Positions 46,543 through 56,092 of a stretch of 64,000 nt of DNA are shown piece after piece. Numbering within the stretch: the first letter of the stretch is position 1; each line of letters opens with the position of its first letter. This DNA is from Streptomyces justiciae. GTDB taxonomy: Bacteria; Actinomycetota; Actinomycetes; Streptomycetales; Streptomycetaceae. Both the position numbers and the translations under genes were made by a program. The notes under the pieces are model-generated. The model worked only from the letters and a program-made list of their open reading frames with translations, was not told the DNA's origin and made no database searches. The stretch covers positions 1-64,000 of the forward strand of contig NZ_JADDXU010000002.1 of the NCBI RefSeq assembly GCF_015163075.1. The letters run 5' to 3'.

Positions 46543-48869
46543 CACGACTTCCGCAGGACGGCCGGTTCGTGGCGGCGCAGCAGGCGGGAGACGACGTATC
46601 CGAAGAGCGCCGACAGGACGACGAGCATCCCGACGTCGATCAGCCACACCTTCGCCGAGTGCCGGAAGAGCGGATCGGTGGTCAGTTCGCCGGGCACGAT
46701 CCGGGCGAGGCCCACCGTGCCGGCCATCGCGCCCAGGGCCCAGCGCGAGGGCACCAGCCAGGACAGCTGCTCCAGGCCCGGCACCCCGTCGAGCTTCAAC
46801 AGGGCGCCGCAGAACACAACTTGGACGATGGCGAGCAGCACCAGCAGCGGCATCGTCACCTCCTCCTTGCGGACCAGCGCGGAGATCAGCAGGCCGAGCA
46901 TCATCGCCGTGAACGCCAGCAGGGCGACGGCGACGGTGATTTCGACAAGGGGCGACATCAACACGCCTTCGCCGCCGGGCGCGTTGAGGTCGACGCCGAG
47001 CAGGGCGACCAACGTCAGGACCACGGCCTGCAGGACGGTGACCGTGCCCAGGACGACGATCTTCGACATCAGGTACGCCGATCTGGACAGGCCGACGGCC
47101 CGCTCGCGCTGGTAGATGGTGCGTTCCTTGACCAGTTCGCGCACCGCGTTGGCCGCCCCGGTCAGCACGCCGCCGACGCACAGGATCAGCAGCGCGTTCA
47201 TCGCCGTCTCCTGCGTCAGCTTGCTGCCGGCCAGGGCGCGGGCCATGGCGCCCATCACGAACGGCAGCGCGATCATGATGACGAGGAAGGTGCGGTCGGC
47301 GCTGAGGGCGGTGGCGTAGCGGCGGATCAGGGTGCCGAGCTGGGCGCCGCGGCTGCGCGGCCTGGGCGGCGGGGTGATCACGACGGGGCCGGACCGCGGC
47401 ACCCGGGGCTGGCCGGAGGCCTCGGTGACGTACTGCCGCTGGAAGGGGGAAGTGCGGAACTCCCCCGCCCAGTCCCGGTCCTGGTCCCGTTCGAAGGCCT
47501 CGAAGGCCTCGGGCCACTGCTCGTAGCCGAAGTAGGCGAGGGTGTCCTCGGGCGGCCCGTAGTAGGCGATCCGTCCGCCGGGGGCGAGGACGAGGAGCCG
47601 GTCGCAGACGTCGAGGCTGAGGACGCTGTGGGTGACGACGATGACGGTCCGGCCGTCGTCGGCGAGGCCCCGCAGCATGTGCATCACCGAGCGGTCCATG
47701 CCGGGGTCGAGGCCCGAGGTCGGCTCGTCGAGGAAGAGCAGCGAGGGCTTGGTGAGCAGTTCCAGGGCGACGCTGACGCGCTTGCGCTGGCCGCCGGAGA
47801 GGCTGTGCACCGGCTGGTCGGCGCGCTGGCGCAGGCCGAGTTCGTCGATGACCTCCTCGACGCGCGCCTGCCGCTCGGCCTTCGCGGTGTCCTGCGGGAA
47901 GCGGAGCTCGGCGGCGTAGGTGAGGGCGGCGCGGACGGTGAGCTGGGCGTGCAGGATGTCGTCCTGCGGGACCAGGCCGATGCGCTGGCGCAGCTCGGCG
48001 TAGTCGCGGTACAGGTCGCGGCCGTCGTACAGGACCGTGCCGTGGTCGGCGGGGCGCTGGCCGGTGAGGGCGCCGAGGAGGGTGGACTTGCCGGCGCCGC
48101 TCGGGCCGACGACCGCGAGCAGGCACTTCTCCCCCACCGGGAACGACACGTGGTCCAGGAGCGTCTTGCGGCCGCGGTCGACGGCGACGCTCAGGTCCTG
48201 GACGTCGAGGGAGACCTCGCCGGTGTCGACGTACTCCTGCAACTGGTCGCCGACCAGGCAGAACGCCGAGTGGCCGATGCCGACGACGTCACCGGGGCCG
48301 AGCAGGGCGCGGGTGACGGCGCTGCCGTTGAGGTAGGTGCCGTTGTGGCTGCCGAGGTCGACGATCTCGTAGCTGCCGTCGGGGAGGGCGCGCAGTTCGG
48401 CGTGCCGCCGGGAGACGACCAGGTCGTCGATGACGAGGTCGTTGTCGTCGGCGCGGCCGATGCGGACCGTGCGGGTCGGGAGCGGGCGGACAGTGGTGGG
48501 CTGCCGGAAGGTGCCGGTGAGGCCGGGCATGGAGACGGCCGAGGGGCGCTCCGGGGCGATGAGGACCGCGCGCGGCCCGTCGGAGGGGCTGCCGAAGCGG
48601 ATCACGCAGCCGGGGCCGACGTCCCGTTCCTGGATGCGCAGGCCGTCGGCGTAGGTGCCGTTCGTGCTGTGCTCGTCGGCCAGAGTCCAGTGGTCGGCCT
48701 CGGGCCGCAGCACCGCGTGGTGCCAGGAGACCCGGGCGTCGTCGATCACGATGTCGCTCAGGGGATCGCGTCCGACGTGGTAGTCGTGGCCCGGGCTCAT
48801 CACGGTGGAGCCCGCCTCGGTCTCCAGGACGAGTTCGGGCGCAGTCGGCGCGCTCGGCCGCTCTGCCAT
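46542..48869 (-). CDS. Double-FHA ABC transporter (ATPase-permease fusion), Rv1747-like
   Basis: 775 residues: FHA1 (about 15-105: VGRDPLSD, NGTYADG), FHA2 (about 125-210: IGRADDND, SRRHAEL, NGTYLNG), an ABC ATPase (about 220-455; Walker A GPSGAGKST, signature LSGGQRKRVS, Walker B LLFLDEPTSGLDP) and an ABC-2 permease with about six helices (510-770). The order matches Mycobacterium tuberculosis Rv1747, whose FHA domains bind kinase PknF. FHA domains read phosphothreonine, so kinase-controlled export is likely. Substrate unknown. Confidence 0.93.
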   Translation of the reverse strand: MAERPSAPTAPELVLETEAGSTVMSPGHDYHVGRDPLSDIVIDDARVSWHHAVLRPEADHWTLADEHSTNGTYADGLRIQERDVGPGCVIRFGSPSDGPRAVLIAPERPSAVSMPGLTGTFRQPTTVRPLPTRTVRIGRADDNDLVIDDLVVSRRHAELRALPDGSYEIVDLGSHNGTYLNGSAVTRALLGPGDVVGIGHSAFCLVGDQLQEYVDTGEVSLDVQDLSVAVDRGRKTLLDHVSFPVGEKCLLAVVGPSGAGKSTLLGALTGQRPADHGTVLYDGRDLYRDYAELRQRIGLVPQDDILHAQLTVRAALTYAAELRFPQDTAKAERQARVEEVIDELGLRQRADQPVHSLSGGQRKRVSVALELLTKPSLLFLDEPTSGLDPGMDRSVMHMLRGLADDGRTVIVVTHSVLSLDVCDRLLVLAPGGRIAYYGPPEDTLAYFGYEQWPEAFEAFERDQDRDWAGEFRTSPFQRQYVTEASGQPRVPRSGPVVITPPPRPRSRGAQLGTLIRRYATALSADRTFLVIMIALPFVMGAMARALAGSKLTQETAMNALLILCVGGVLTGAANAVRELVKERTIYQRERAVGLSRSAYLMSKIVVLGTVTVLQAVVLTLVALLGVDLNAPGGEGVLMSPLVEITVAVALLAFTAMMLGLLISALVRKEEVTMPLLVLLAIVQVVFCGALLKLDGVPGLEQLSWLVPSRWALGAMAGTVGLARIVPGELTTDPLFRHSAKVWLIDVGMLVVLSALFGYVVSRLLRRHEPAVLRKS

Positions 48870-48908
48870 GCCGAGATTCTATCGATTCGTCCTGGTGTGC
48901 GCCTTTTG

Positions 48909-48944
48909 TGCGAGGTGCCTCGACCGGCACCTGCGAGGTGCCTC
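48909..48944. promoter_or_regulatory. Direct repeat TGCGAGGTGCCTC upstream of the FHA transporter operon
   Basis: Exact 13-bp copies at 48909-48921 and 48932-48944, with start points 23 bp apart and GGTGCC/GGCACC symmetry in between. They lie 40-75 bp upstream of the transporter ATG and run into the end of the neighbouring gene. Confidence 0.5.
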
Positions 48945-49353
48945 AGCCGACGGAGACGACCAGTGCCGGGATCGTGCGCTGCATGCGCAGGGCGTCCACC
49001 GACTCGGCGAGGAGTTCGTACTCGGTGGTGTCGTCGCTGGTGGCGATGCGGATCAGCCGCCCGGCCGCCAACTCCTCGGCGACCAGCTCCTGTTGGGCGG
49101 CGTCCCCGCACCAGGCGCGGAGCACGGCGGGCACGTCGGGCACGGAGTGGGCGACCGGGACGAGCGCGCTCGGCGGGATACGGCTGATCTCGGGCTGCGG
49201 ATCGAGACGCTCGGCGATCCACGACGCCCGGTCCCGTAACCACCACAGGGCGAGGGCGAGGGTGGGGGCCCGGTAGCTGCCGAGCGGTACGCCGATGCGC
49301 TGCCCTCCGCAGGTTCCGTACGCGGTGACATGGCACAGGAATTCGTCGTGCAC
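48943..49353 (-). CDS. Conserved hypothetical protein
   Basis: About 136 residues, no signal or membrane segment. Contains LALWWLRDRASWIAERLD and the stretch LVPVAHSVPDVPAVLRAWCGD; compact, mixed alpha/beta. I do not recognise it. GGGGGAG fits the GTG at 49353 rather than that at 49359. Upstream of the FHA transporter operon on the same strand, 73 bp apart, so co-transcription is possible. Confidence 0.65.
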   Translation of the reverse strand: MHDEFLCHVTAYGTCGGQRIGVPLGSYRAPTLALALWWLRDRASWIAERLDPQPEISRIPPSALVPVAHSVPDVPAVLRAWCGDAAQQELVAEELAAGRLIRIATSDDTTEYELLAESVDALRMQRTIPALVVSVG

Positions 49354-49699
49354 GTTCACTCCCCCGGTGCGTAGTGCGCCTGTCGGCTGGCCTCGCTTTC
49401 GATGCGGCTCCGGACTTACGGGTCACCGCGGCTCATGTGCGGTGTGTGATGGCATCCTCGCTGGATGTGAATGCCCTGTCAGTTGAGTATGTTCACTACT
49501 GAAACACTGTCACCACGACTTTCCGGCCACTCTCCTGGCATATTCACCAAGGGAGTTGGCCGAAACGAGGCGACCCTCGCATTACCCGTGGGGTAATCGA
49601 CGGGCCGCGGCGCGGCGGGCATGGTTGCGGTACCGGGTCACCACGACAGGGACTCGGGTCCTGACCAGCAGAGACGACCTCGACGGAGGCTGATGCCGC
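49354..49699. other. Divergent intergenic region with one palindrome
   Basis: About 345 bp between the hypothetical gene and the SnoaL-like gene, AT-richer around 49450-49560, probably promoters in both directions. ATTACCC-GTG-GGGTAAT (49581-49597) is a perfect 7-bp-arm palindrome 103 bp upstream of the SnoaL-like ATG. No credible gene. Confidence 0.5.
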
Positions 49700-50083
49700 A
49701 TGTCCGCGAACACCGAGCGTTACGACAGTGCCGTCGCACGTTATTTCGAGGCCTGGAACGCCGTCGACCAGGAGACCCTGACGAAGGCGGTGGCGGCTGC
49801 CTGGGCCCCGGAGGGCAGCTACACCGACCCTCTGGTCGACGTCAGCGGCCACGAGCAGATCGCCGCGGTGATCGCGGCGGCGCACGAGCAGTTCCCGGGG
49901 TTCGTCTTCTACCCCACCGGGGTCGTGGACGGTCACCACGACACGGCGCGTTTCTCCTGGGAGCTGGTGAACGAGGCCGACGGCTCCGCGCCGGTCGCGG
50001 GATTCGACGTGATCACGCTGGACGAGCAGGGCCGCATCCGGTCGGTGCTGGGGTTCCTGGACCGGGTGCCGGCCGGGGCGTGA
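49700..50083 (+). CDS. SnoaL/NTF2-like small alpha+beta-barrel protein
   Basis: 127 residues of the NTF2-like superfamily, recognised by YFEAWNAVDQETL, WAPEGSYTDPLVDVSGHE and the last strands GFDVITLDEQGRIRSVLGFLD. These serve as isomerase/cyclase scaffolds or ligand binders; no assignment possible. 63 bp before the DUF1905 gene. Confidence 0.85.
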   Translation: MSANTERYDSAVARYFEAWNAVDQETLTKAVAAAWAPEGSYTDPLVDVSGHEQIAAVIAAAHEQFPGFVFYPTGVVDGHHDTARFSWELVNEADGSAPVAGFDVITLDEQGRIRSVLGFLDRVPAGA

Positions 50084-50146
50084 TGAGTTTCGGCGCCCGT
50101 GGCGGTCTCCTGAAGGAGAGCCCACCACGAGCGAGAGGCGGACGTC

Positions 50147-50428
50147 ATGACCGCGAAGATCGACCGGCAGTTCACCGCGGAGCTGGTCAAGAGCCCCGAG
50201 GAGGGCGGCTGGACCTATCTGGTCTGGCCCGAGTCCGTCGCGTTCTTCGGCACCCGCGGCCTGGTCAAGGTCAGCGGGACGATCGACGGACATCCGTTCC
50301 GCAGTTCCTTCATGGCCCTGGGCGACGGCCGGCACAAGCTGCCGGTGAAGGCCGAGGTGCGCAGGGCCATCGGGAAGGAGGCGGGCGACACGGTGACCGT
50401 CCGCCTCCAGGAACGCCTTTCTTCGTAA
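50147..50428 (+). CDS. DUF1905 domain protein
   Basis: 93 residues forming one DUF1905 beta-barrel: [20 protein letters not shown], a VKVSGTIDG strand, and the closing [16 protein letters not shown]. In larger proteins this domain precedes a YdeI-type module, absent here. Function unknown. GAGAG ribosome binding site precedes. Confidence 0.85.
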   Translation: MTAKIDRQFTAELVKSPEEGGWTYLVWPESVAFFGTRGLVKVSGTIDGHPFRSSFMALGDGRHKLPVKAEVRRAIGKEAGDTVTVRLQERLSS

Positions 50429-50434
50429 ACGGCC

Positions 50435-51430
50435 CTACTTCTTGATCACCGCGTCGATGCGGGCCAGTTCCTCCGCGTCGAAGTCCAGGTTGGCGATGGT
50501 GCCGACGCTGTCCTCGATCTGCTGCGGGCTGCTCGCGCCGACGAGGGCGGAGGTGACCCGGCCGCCGCGCAGGACCCAGGCCAGCGCCAGCTGCGCCAGG
50601 GTCTGGCCGCGGGACTTGGCGATGTCGTTCAGCTCGCGCAGCTGGGCGACCAGGTCCTCGGTGAGGGCGTCGGAGTTCAGGAAGGGGCTGTCGCTCGCCG
50701 CCCGCGAGTCCTCGGGGATGCCGTCGAGGTAGCGGCCGGTGAGCACGCCCTGCTCCAGCGGGGAGAAGACGATCGAGCCGACCTGGAGCTCGTCCAGGGC
50801 GTCCAGCAGGCCCTCGTCCTCGGGGCGCCGGTCGAGCATCGAGTAGCGCGGCTGGTGGATGAGGAGCGGGGTGCCCAGGTCGCCCAGGATGCGGGCGGCC
50901 TCGCGGGTCTGCTCGGCGGAGTAGTTGGAGATGCCGACGTACAGCGCCTTGCCCTGCTGCACGGCGGAGTGCAGGGCGCCCATCGTCTCCTCCAGCGGAG
51001 TCTCCGGGTCCGAGCGGTGCGAGTAGAAGATGTCGACGTAGTCGAGGCCCATCCGCGTCAGGCTCTGGTCCAGCGAGGACAGCAGGTACTTGCGGGAGCC
51101 CCACTCACCGTACGGGCCGGGCCACATCAGATAGCCGGCCTTGGTGGAGATGATCAGCTCGTCGCGGTACGCCGCGAGGTCGGACTTCAGGGCCTCGCCG
51201 AAGGCGGACTCGGCGGCGCCGGGCGGCGGGCCATAGTTGTTGGCCAGGTCGAAGTGGGTGACGCCGAGGTCGAAGGCGCGGCGCAGGATGGCACGCTGGG
51301 TCTCGACGGTGCGGTCCGCCGGGCCGAAGTTGTGCCACAGGCCGAGCGAGATCGCGGGAAGCTTCAGGCCGCTGCGTCCGGTGCGCCGGTAGGGCATGTC
51401 CGCGTAGCGGTCGGGGTGTGCGGTGTACAA
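50435..51430 (-). CDS. Aldo/keto reductase, YghZ/L-glyceraldehyde-3-phosphate reductase group
   Basis: About 331 residues. Catalytic residues in HFDLANNYGP, STKAG and YSHRSDP; HNFG and GYLMWPGPYGEWGSRKYL are typical of the YghZ/MgrA group that detoxifies methylglyoxal and related aldehydes. A TTG start at 51430 is chosen because GGAG lies 5 bases before it and the product would begin YTAHPDRYADMPYRRTG; an ATG at 51520 has no ribosome binding site. Divergent from a LysR gene. Confidence 0.9.
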   Translation of the reverse strand: MYTAHPDRYADMPYRRTGRSGLKLPAISLGLWHNFGPADRTVETQRAILRRAFDLGVTHFDLANNYGPPPGAAESAFGEALKSDLAAYRDELIISTKAGYLMWPGPYGEWGSRKYLLSSLDQSLTRMGLDYVDIFYSHRSDPETPLEETMGALHSAVQQGKALYVGISNYSAEQTREAARILGDLGTPLLIHQPRYSMLDRRPEDEGLLDALDELQVGSIVFSPLEQGVLTGRYLDGIPEDSRAASDSPFLNSDALTEDLVAQLRELNDIAKSRGQTLAQLALAWVLRGGRVTSALVGASSPQQIEDSVGTIANLDFDAEELARIDAVIKK

Positions 51431-51581
51431 CGCGACTCCAGAGGGGTTGGCACGGTTTCCCGAGGGGCTCTGAGCAGATGCCTGAGAGCCGGTATCCACT
51501 CTTTCGTGACCTGGGCGCATTGGTCCAACAGAAGAATCCGATGGAATTCAGCGGACGGGTTTCTGAGTAGGCTTCTGCGTC

Positions 51582-52499
51582 ATGGAACTCCGCCATCTCC
51601 AGCACTTCGTCGCGGTCGCCGAGGACCAGCACTTCACCCGGGCCGCCGAGCGGCTGCTGGTGTCCCAGTCCGGGCTGTCGGCCTCGATCCGGGCGCTGGA
51701 GCGGGAGCTGCAGACCCCGCTGTTCGTGCGCACGACCCGGCGGGTGACGCTCACCCCCGCCGGGCGGGCGCTGCTCGGCGAGGCGGAGCGCATCCTGGCG
51801 CAGGTCCGCTCCGCCCACGAGGCGGTGGCCGCGGTGCAGGGGGTGCTGCGCGGGATGCTCGCGCTCGGCTCCGAGCAGTGCATCGCCGGCGTGTACGTGG
51901 CGGGGCTGCTCGCCTCGTTCCGGCGCCGGCATCCGGACGTCGAGATCTGTCTGCGGCAGGCCGGTTCCGGCGCGCTCGCGGAGGAGGTCGCGGCCGGCCG
52001 CCTGGACCTGGCCTTCGCGGTGCGGACGGCACAGGAGGACACCGACCAGCTGCGTGTCGTACCGCTGGCCGCCGAGCCGATGACCGTCCTGTGCCATCCC
52101 GACCACCGGCTCGCGCGTGCCGGGGCCGCCGTGACCCCGGAGGACCTGGGCGGCGAGGTCTTCGTCGACTTCCACCCGGACTGGGGCCCGCGCCGCACCA
52201 CCGACGCCGCGTTCGCCGCCGCGGGCGTACGTCGGGCGGTCGCGCTGGAGGTGAACGACGTGCACAGCCTGCTGGACCTGGTGGACGAGAACCTCGGCGT
52301 CGCCGTCGTACCGCGCCACTTCCGGCACAAGCGGCCGTCCCTGACCGCACTGCCCATGAAGGGCACCGGGGAGGCCGTGTACGAGACCGTCGCGCTGCTG
52401 CCGCCCGAGCAGGCCACCAGCCCGGCGGCCCGGGCCCTGATGGCGCTGCTGGAAACAGGGGGCGTAGGTACACCCCAGGACGGGGCCCACCCCTCCTGA
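51582..52499 (+). CDS. LysR-family transcriptional regulator
   Basis: 305 residues: winged helix (1-60; RHLQHFVAVAEDQHFTRAAE) and a periplasmic-binding-like effector domain. The 151-bp divergent promoter region shared with the aldo/keto reductase is the usual place for LysR binding, so that gene is the likely target, although I could not pick out a clear T-N11-A site. Confidence 0.92.
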   Translation: MELRHLQHFVAVAEDQHFTRAAERLLVSQSGLSASIRALERELQTPLFVRTTRRVTLTPAGRALLGEAERILAQVRSAHEAVAAVQGVLRGMLALGSEQCIAGVYVAGLLASFRRRHPDVEICLRQAGSGALAEEVAAGRLDLAFAVRTAQEDTDQLRVVPLAAEPMTVLCHPDHRLARAGAAVTPEDLGGEVFVDFHPDWGPRRTTDAAFAAAGVRRAVALEVNDVHSLLDLVDENLGVAVVPRHFRHKRPSLTALPMKGTGEAVYETVALLPPEQATSPAARALMALLETGGVGTPQDGAHPS

Positions 52500-52567
52500 C
52501 CCAGCCCGTCCCCCACCGCAGACTCATGAGCGTCCACTCACGACAACTGCGGTCAGGAGCACGGGAG

Positions 52568-54055
52568 ATGACGGACCACACACGACGGAACGTACTGCGC
52601 GGCGCGGCGGCCATCGCTGCCGCGGGAGGACTGGTCGGGGCAGGAGCCCGGGCGGCGGTCGCCGCGCCCCAGGCGCCCACGACGCACCGATTCCCCTTCC
52701 TGGAGGGCGCGTTCGCGCCCGTCACCGAGGAACTGACGGCCTTCGACCTGCCGGTGACCGGCCGCGTCCCGCACGATCTGAACGGCCGCTACCTTCGAAA
52801 CGGCCCCAACGTCCTGGGACTTGAGGACCCGCGCGCCCATCACTGGATGCTCGGCGACGGCATGGTGCACGGCGTGCGGCTGCGCGGCGGATGCGCCGAG
52901 TGGTACCGCAACCGCTGGGTGCGCTCCTCCCAGGTGGCGAAGAAACTGGGCGAGCCCTACCCGGGCCCGGTGCCGCCGGACGACTTCCCGTGCAACACCC
53001 ATGTGATCCCGTACCGGGGGCGCGTCCTCACGCTCCAGGAGAGCGGCCCGCTGCCGTACGAACTCGACGACGAGCTCAACACCGTGGGGACGTACGACTT
53101 CCGGGGCACTCTGAAGGGGCCGCTCACCGCGCACACCAAGTTCGACGTCCACGCCGGTGAACTGCACGCCATCGCCTACTACCCGACCTGGGACCACGTA
53201 CGGCACCTGGTCGTGGACCCGACGGGCCGGGTGTCACGCACGACCAGGATCCCGGTGGCGGACGCGCCGATGATCCACGACTTCGCCCTCACCGAGCACC
53301 ACGTGGTCATCCTCGACATGCCGGTGACCTTCGACCCGGCCGGCGCCGAGCGCGGCGACATCGTGCCGTACGTCTGGAACGACAGGCATCCGGCGCGGGT
53401 GGGGGTGCTGCCGCGCAAGGGCGGTGCGGTGCGCTGGTTCGAGGTCGACCCGGTCTACTACTCGCACACCCTCAACGCCTACGAGGAGGGGTCGGAGATC
53501 GTCGTCGACATGACGAACTTCGACGCGCCGTTCTTCGTCGCCGGCAAGGGTTCGGGCGGCCCGTACGGGGCGAGCACGCCGCGCCTCGACCGCTGGACGA
53601 TCGACCTGCGGCACGGCCGGGTGCGCACCCGCACTCTCGACGACCGCCCGCAGGAATTCCCGCGCGTGAACGAGGCGTTGGTGTCGCGTCGGCACCGTTA
53701 CGGCTACTCGGCGGCGTCCGCCGAGATGGCGCAGGCCTATATGACGGTCGACGGCGACCCGCCCGACCGGGCGTTCAGCAACGCGCTCATCAAGCAGGAC
53801 CTGCTGCGCGGCACGACCCAGGTGCACCGGCTGCCGCGCGGCGCGGCGGCGAGCGAGGCCGTGTTCGTGCCGCGCGAGCACGGCACCGCCGAGGACGACG
53901 GGTACGCGATCGCGTATGTGCACAACCCCGATCGCGGGGCGTCCGACCTGGTGATCCTCGCCGCCCAGGACTTCACCGGTGAGCCGGTGGCCCGCATCCA
54001 TCTGCCGGGGCGGGTGCCGCTCGGTTTCCACGGGAGCTGGATTCCGGACGCGTGA
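52568..54055 (+). CDS. Secreted carotenoid oxygenase (RPE65/lignostilbene dioxygenase family)
   Basis: 495 residues with a Tat signal (TRRNVLRGAAAIAAAGG). The four iron-ligand histidines are in VHAGELH, MIHDFALT, YSHTLNAY and the C-terminal GFHGSW. N-terminal landmark LNGRYLRNGPNV. Predicted to cleave a C=C bond of a carotenoid or stilbene with O2, outside the membrane. AGGAG is 8 bases before the ATG. Confidence 0.92.
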   Translation: MTDHTRRNVLRGAAAIAAAGGLVGAGARAAVAAPQAPTTHRFPFLEGAFAPVTEELTAFDLPVTGRVPHDLNGRYLRNGPNVLGLEDPRAHHWMLGDGMVHGVRLRGGCAEWYRNRWVRSSQVAKKLGEPYPGPVPPDDFPCNTHVIPYRGRVLTLQESGPLPYELDDELNTVGTYDFRGTLKGPLTAHTKFDVHAGELHAIAYYPTWDHVRHLVVDPTGRVSRTTRIPVADAPMIHDFALTEHHVVILDMPVTFDPAGAERGDIVPYVWNDRHPARVGVLPRKGGAVRWFEVDPVYYSHTLNAYEEGSEIVVDMTNFDAPFFVAGKGSGGPYGASTPRLDRWTIDLRHGRVRTRTLDDRPQEFPRVNEALVSRRHRYGYSAASAEMAQAYMTVDGDPPDRAFSNALIKQDLLRGTTQVHRLPRGAAASEAVFVPREHGTAEDDGYAIAYVHNPDRGASDLVILAAQDFTGEPVARIHLPGRVPLGFHGSWIPDA

Positions 54056-54083
54056 GGCGGCCGGGTGCGCGATGGTGGAGGGC

Positions 54084-54599
54084 ATGCATGCAAAGGACAT
54101 CCTCATCGACGGTTTCAGCCGCATCCAGGAAGAAGTCCACGCCGCCGTCGAGGGCCTGACCCCCGACGACCTCAACCATCGCCCCGCCCCCGACGCCAAC
54201 TCCATCACCTGGCTGGTCTGGCACCTCACCCGCGTCCAGGACGACCACGTGGCCGACGCGTTCGGGCTCGACCAGGTGTGGCTGACCCAGGACTGGGAGA
54301 AGCGCTTCGGCCTCGACGTGCCGCCCCGCGACCACGGGTACGGCCACACCTCCGCGCAGGTCGCGAAGGTGCGGGTCGACTCCGCCGAGCTGCTGACCGG
54401 CTACTACGACGCCGTCCACGCCCAGAGCCTGGAGGCGCTGCGCGGGGTGACCGCGGCGGACCTGGAACGGATCGTGGACGACAACTGGGACCCGCCGGTC
54501 ACGCTGGGCGTACGGCTGGTCAGCGTCCTGTCCGACGATCTTCAGCACGTCGGACAGGCCGCGTATCTGCGGGGGCTGCGTCAGAGCGCGGCTTCGTAG
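54084..54599 (+). CDS. DinB-fold protein (DUF664; mycothiol-dependent-like)
   Basis: About 171 residues of the four-helix DinB/MST family: [20 protein letters not shown] contains the first metal histidine, and [14 protein letters not shown] the last. Some relatives are mycothiol- or bacillithiol-dependent transferases. Two in-frame ATGs (54072 and 54084); the GGAGG lies between them. Its end overlaps the convergent adenosine deaminase by 19 bp. Confidence 0.85.
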   Translation: MHAKDILIDGFSRIQEEVHAAVEGLTPDDLNHRPAPDANSITWLVWHLTRVQDDHVADAFGLDQVWLTQDWEKRFGLDVPPRDHGYGHTSAQVAKVRVDSAELLTGYYDAVHAQSLEALRGVTAADLERIVDDNWDPPVTLGVRLVSVLSDDLQHVGQAAYLRGLRQSAAS

Positions 54600-55654
54600 C
54601 CCGGCAGGACGACGTCGTCGATGAGGGCCTTGCGCTCGTCGAACGGGATGAACGCGCTCTTGAGGGCGTTGACCGTGACCGTGCGCAGGTCCTCGACCGT
54701 CCAGCCCGCCTCCTCGACCAGCAGGGACATCTCACGGGTCATGGTCGTGCCCGACACCAGCCGGTTGTCGGTGTTGAGGGTGACGCGGAAGCCGAGGTCC
54801 TTCAGGGCCGTGATCGGGTGCTCGGCGATCGAGGTGGCGGCGCCGGTCTGGAGGTTGGAGGTCGGGCACATCTCCAGGGCGATCCGGCGGTCGCGCACCC
54901 AGCTCGCCAGGCGGCCGAGCTTGCCCTCGACGATGTCCTCGGTGAGGCGGACGCCGTGGCCGATGCGCTGGGCGCCGCACACCTGGACGGCCTGGTGGAT
55001 GCTGGGCAGGCCGTGGGCCTCACCGGCGTGGATGGTGAACGGCACGCTCTCACGGCGCAGGTGCTCGAAGGCGGCGAGGTGGTCGGCGGGCGGGAAACCG
55101 TCCTCGGCACCGGCGATGTCGAAACCGACGACGCCGGCGTCACGGAAGGCGACGGCGAGGTCGGCCGCCTCGGCAACACGGTCGAACATGCGCATGCCGC
55201 AGAGCAGAGTGCCGACGCGGACCGGCGTCCCGGCGGCGGCCGCCTTGGCCATACCGGCGGCGAGGCCCTCCTGGACGGTCTCCACGACCTCGCTCATGGC
55301 GAGCCCGCCCCGCGTGTTCAGCTCGGGGGCGTAGCGCACCTCGCCGTAGACGACCCCGTCCGCGGCCAGGTCGAGGACGTACTCCTCGGCGACGCGCAGC
55401 AGGCCCTCGCGGGTCTGCATGACTGCGAGGGTGTGCTCGAAGGTGGCGATGTAGCGGACCAGGTCACCGGAGTTGGCGGCCTCGAAGTACCAGGCGGCCA
55501 GCTCGTCGGGGTCGGTGGTGGGCAGGGTGTGGCCGACCTCCGCCGCGAGCTCGATCACGGTGGCGGGGCGCAGGCCGCCGTCGAGGTGGTCGTGCAGGAC
55601 GGCCTTGGGGAGGCGGCGGATGAGGTCGGCGTCTACGCGCGTAGCAGTCATCAT
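54581..55654 (-). CDS. add: Adenosine deaminase
   Basis: 357 residues converting adenosine to inosine in purine salvage. Zinc and catalytic motifs are complete: HDHLDG near the N terminus, [15 protein letters not shown] and [10 protein letters not shown]. Full length. Two adjacent ATG codons at the start, AGGAAAG upstream. Paired with a VOC gene on the same strand 45 bp upstream. Confidence 0.95.
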   Translation of the reverse strand: MMTATRVDADLIRRLPKAVLHDHLDGGLRPATVIELAAEVGHTLPTTDPDELAAWYFEAANSGDLVRYIATFEHTLAVMQTREGLLRVAEEYVLDLAADGVVYGEVRYAPELNTRGGLAMSEVVETVQEGLAAGMAKAAAAGTPVRVGTLLCGMRMFDRVAEAADLAVAFRDAGVVGFDIAGAEDGFPPADHLAAFEHLRRESVPFTIHAGEAHGLPSIHQAVQVCGAQRIGHGVRLTEDIVEGKLGRLASWVRDRRIALEMCPTSNLQTGAATSIAEHPITALKDLGFRVTLNTDNRLVSGTTMTREMSLLVEEAGWTVEDLRTVTVNALKSAFIPFDERKALIDDVVLPGYEAAL

Positions 55655-55699
55655 GGCGGGGTCTTTCCTGGGGCGGGGCGGAACGGCGGTGGAGGAAGG

Positions 55700-56092
55700 T
55701 CAGGCGGCGGGCTGGAGGAGGTCCCAGCGGTTGCCGTACAGGTCCTGGAAGACGGCGACCGAGCCGTAGGGCTCGTGGCGGGGCTCCTCCAGGAAGGTCA
55801 CGCCGGCGGCCAGCATCCGGGCGTGATCGCGGGCGAAGTCGTCGGTGTGCAGGAAGAAGCCGACGCGCCCGCCTGTCTGGTCGCCGAGGCGGGCACGCTG
55901 GGCATCGTCCTTGACACGGGCGAGCAGCAGACCGGTGCCACCCGCTTCCGTGCCGGGCTCCACGACGACCCAGCGGGCGCCGCCGGGACGCGGGGCGTCC
56001 TCGACGAGCCGGAAGCCGAGGGCCTCGGTGTAGAAGCGGATCGCCTCGTCGTAGTCGTCGACGACGAGGGTGACCAGGGCGATGCGTCTCAT
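55700..56092 (-). CDS. Single-domain VOC (glyoxalase-like) protein
   Basis: 130 residues. VOC strands ALVTLVVDDYDEAIRFYTEALGF and the C-terminal PYGSVAVFQDLYGNRWDLLQP. Metal positions H, E, H/Q are only partly clear. Probably forms an operon with adenosine deaminase. Function unknown. Confidence 0.88.
   Translation of the reverse strand: MRRIALVTLVVDDYDEAIRFYTEALGFRLVEDAPRPGGARWVVVEPGTEAGGTGLLLARVKDDAQRARLGDQTGGRVGFFLHTDDFARDHARMLAAGVTFLEEPRHEPYGSVAVFQDLYGNRWDLLQPAA

Noticed and set aside
49581..49597. SigB-type -10 reading of GGGTAAT in the ATTACCC palindrome
   Set aside because: The last base is not Y, and no correctly spaced GNNT was accepted. Left as a plain palindrome.
50855..54055. 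1066-codon frame that would fuse the carotenoid oxygenase to an upstream region
   Set aside because: The upstream 570 codons are antisense shadow of the aldo/keto reductase and overlap LysR in another frame. The Tat signal and AGGAG at 52568 mark the real start.
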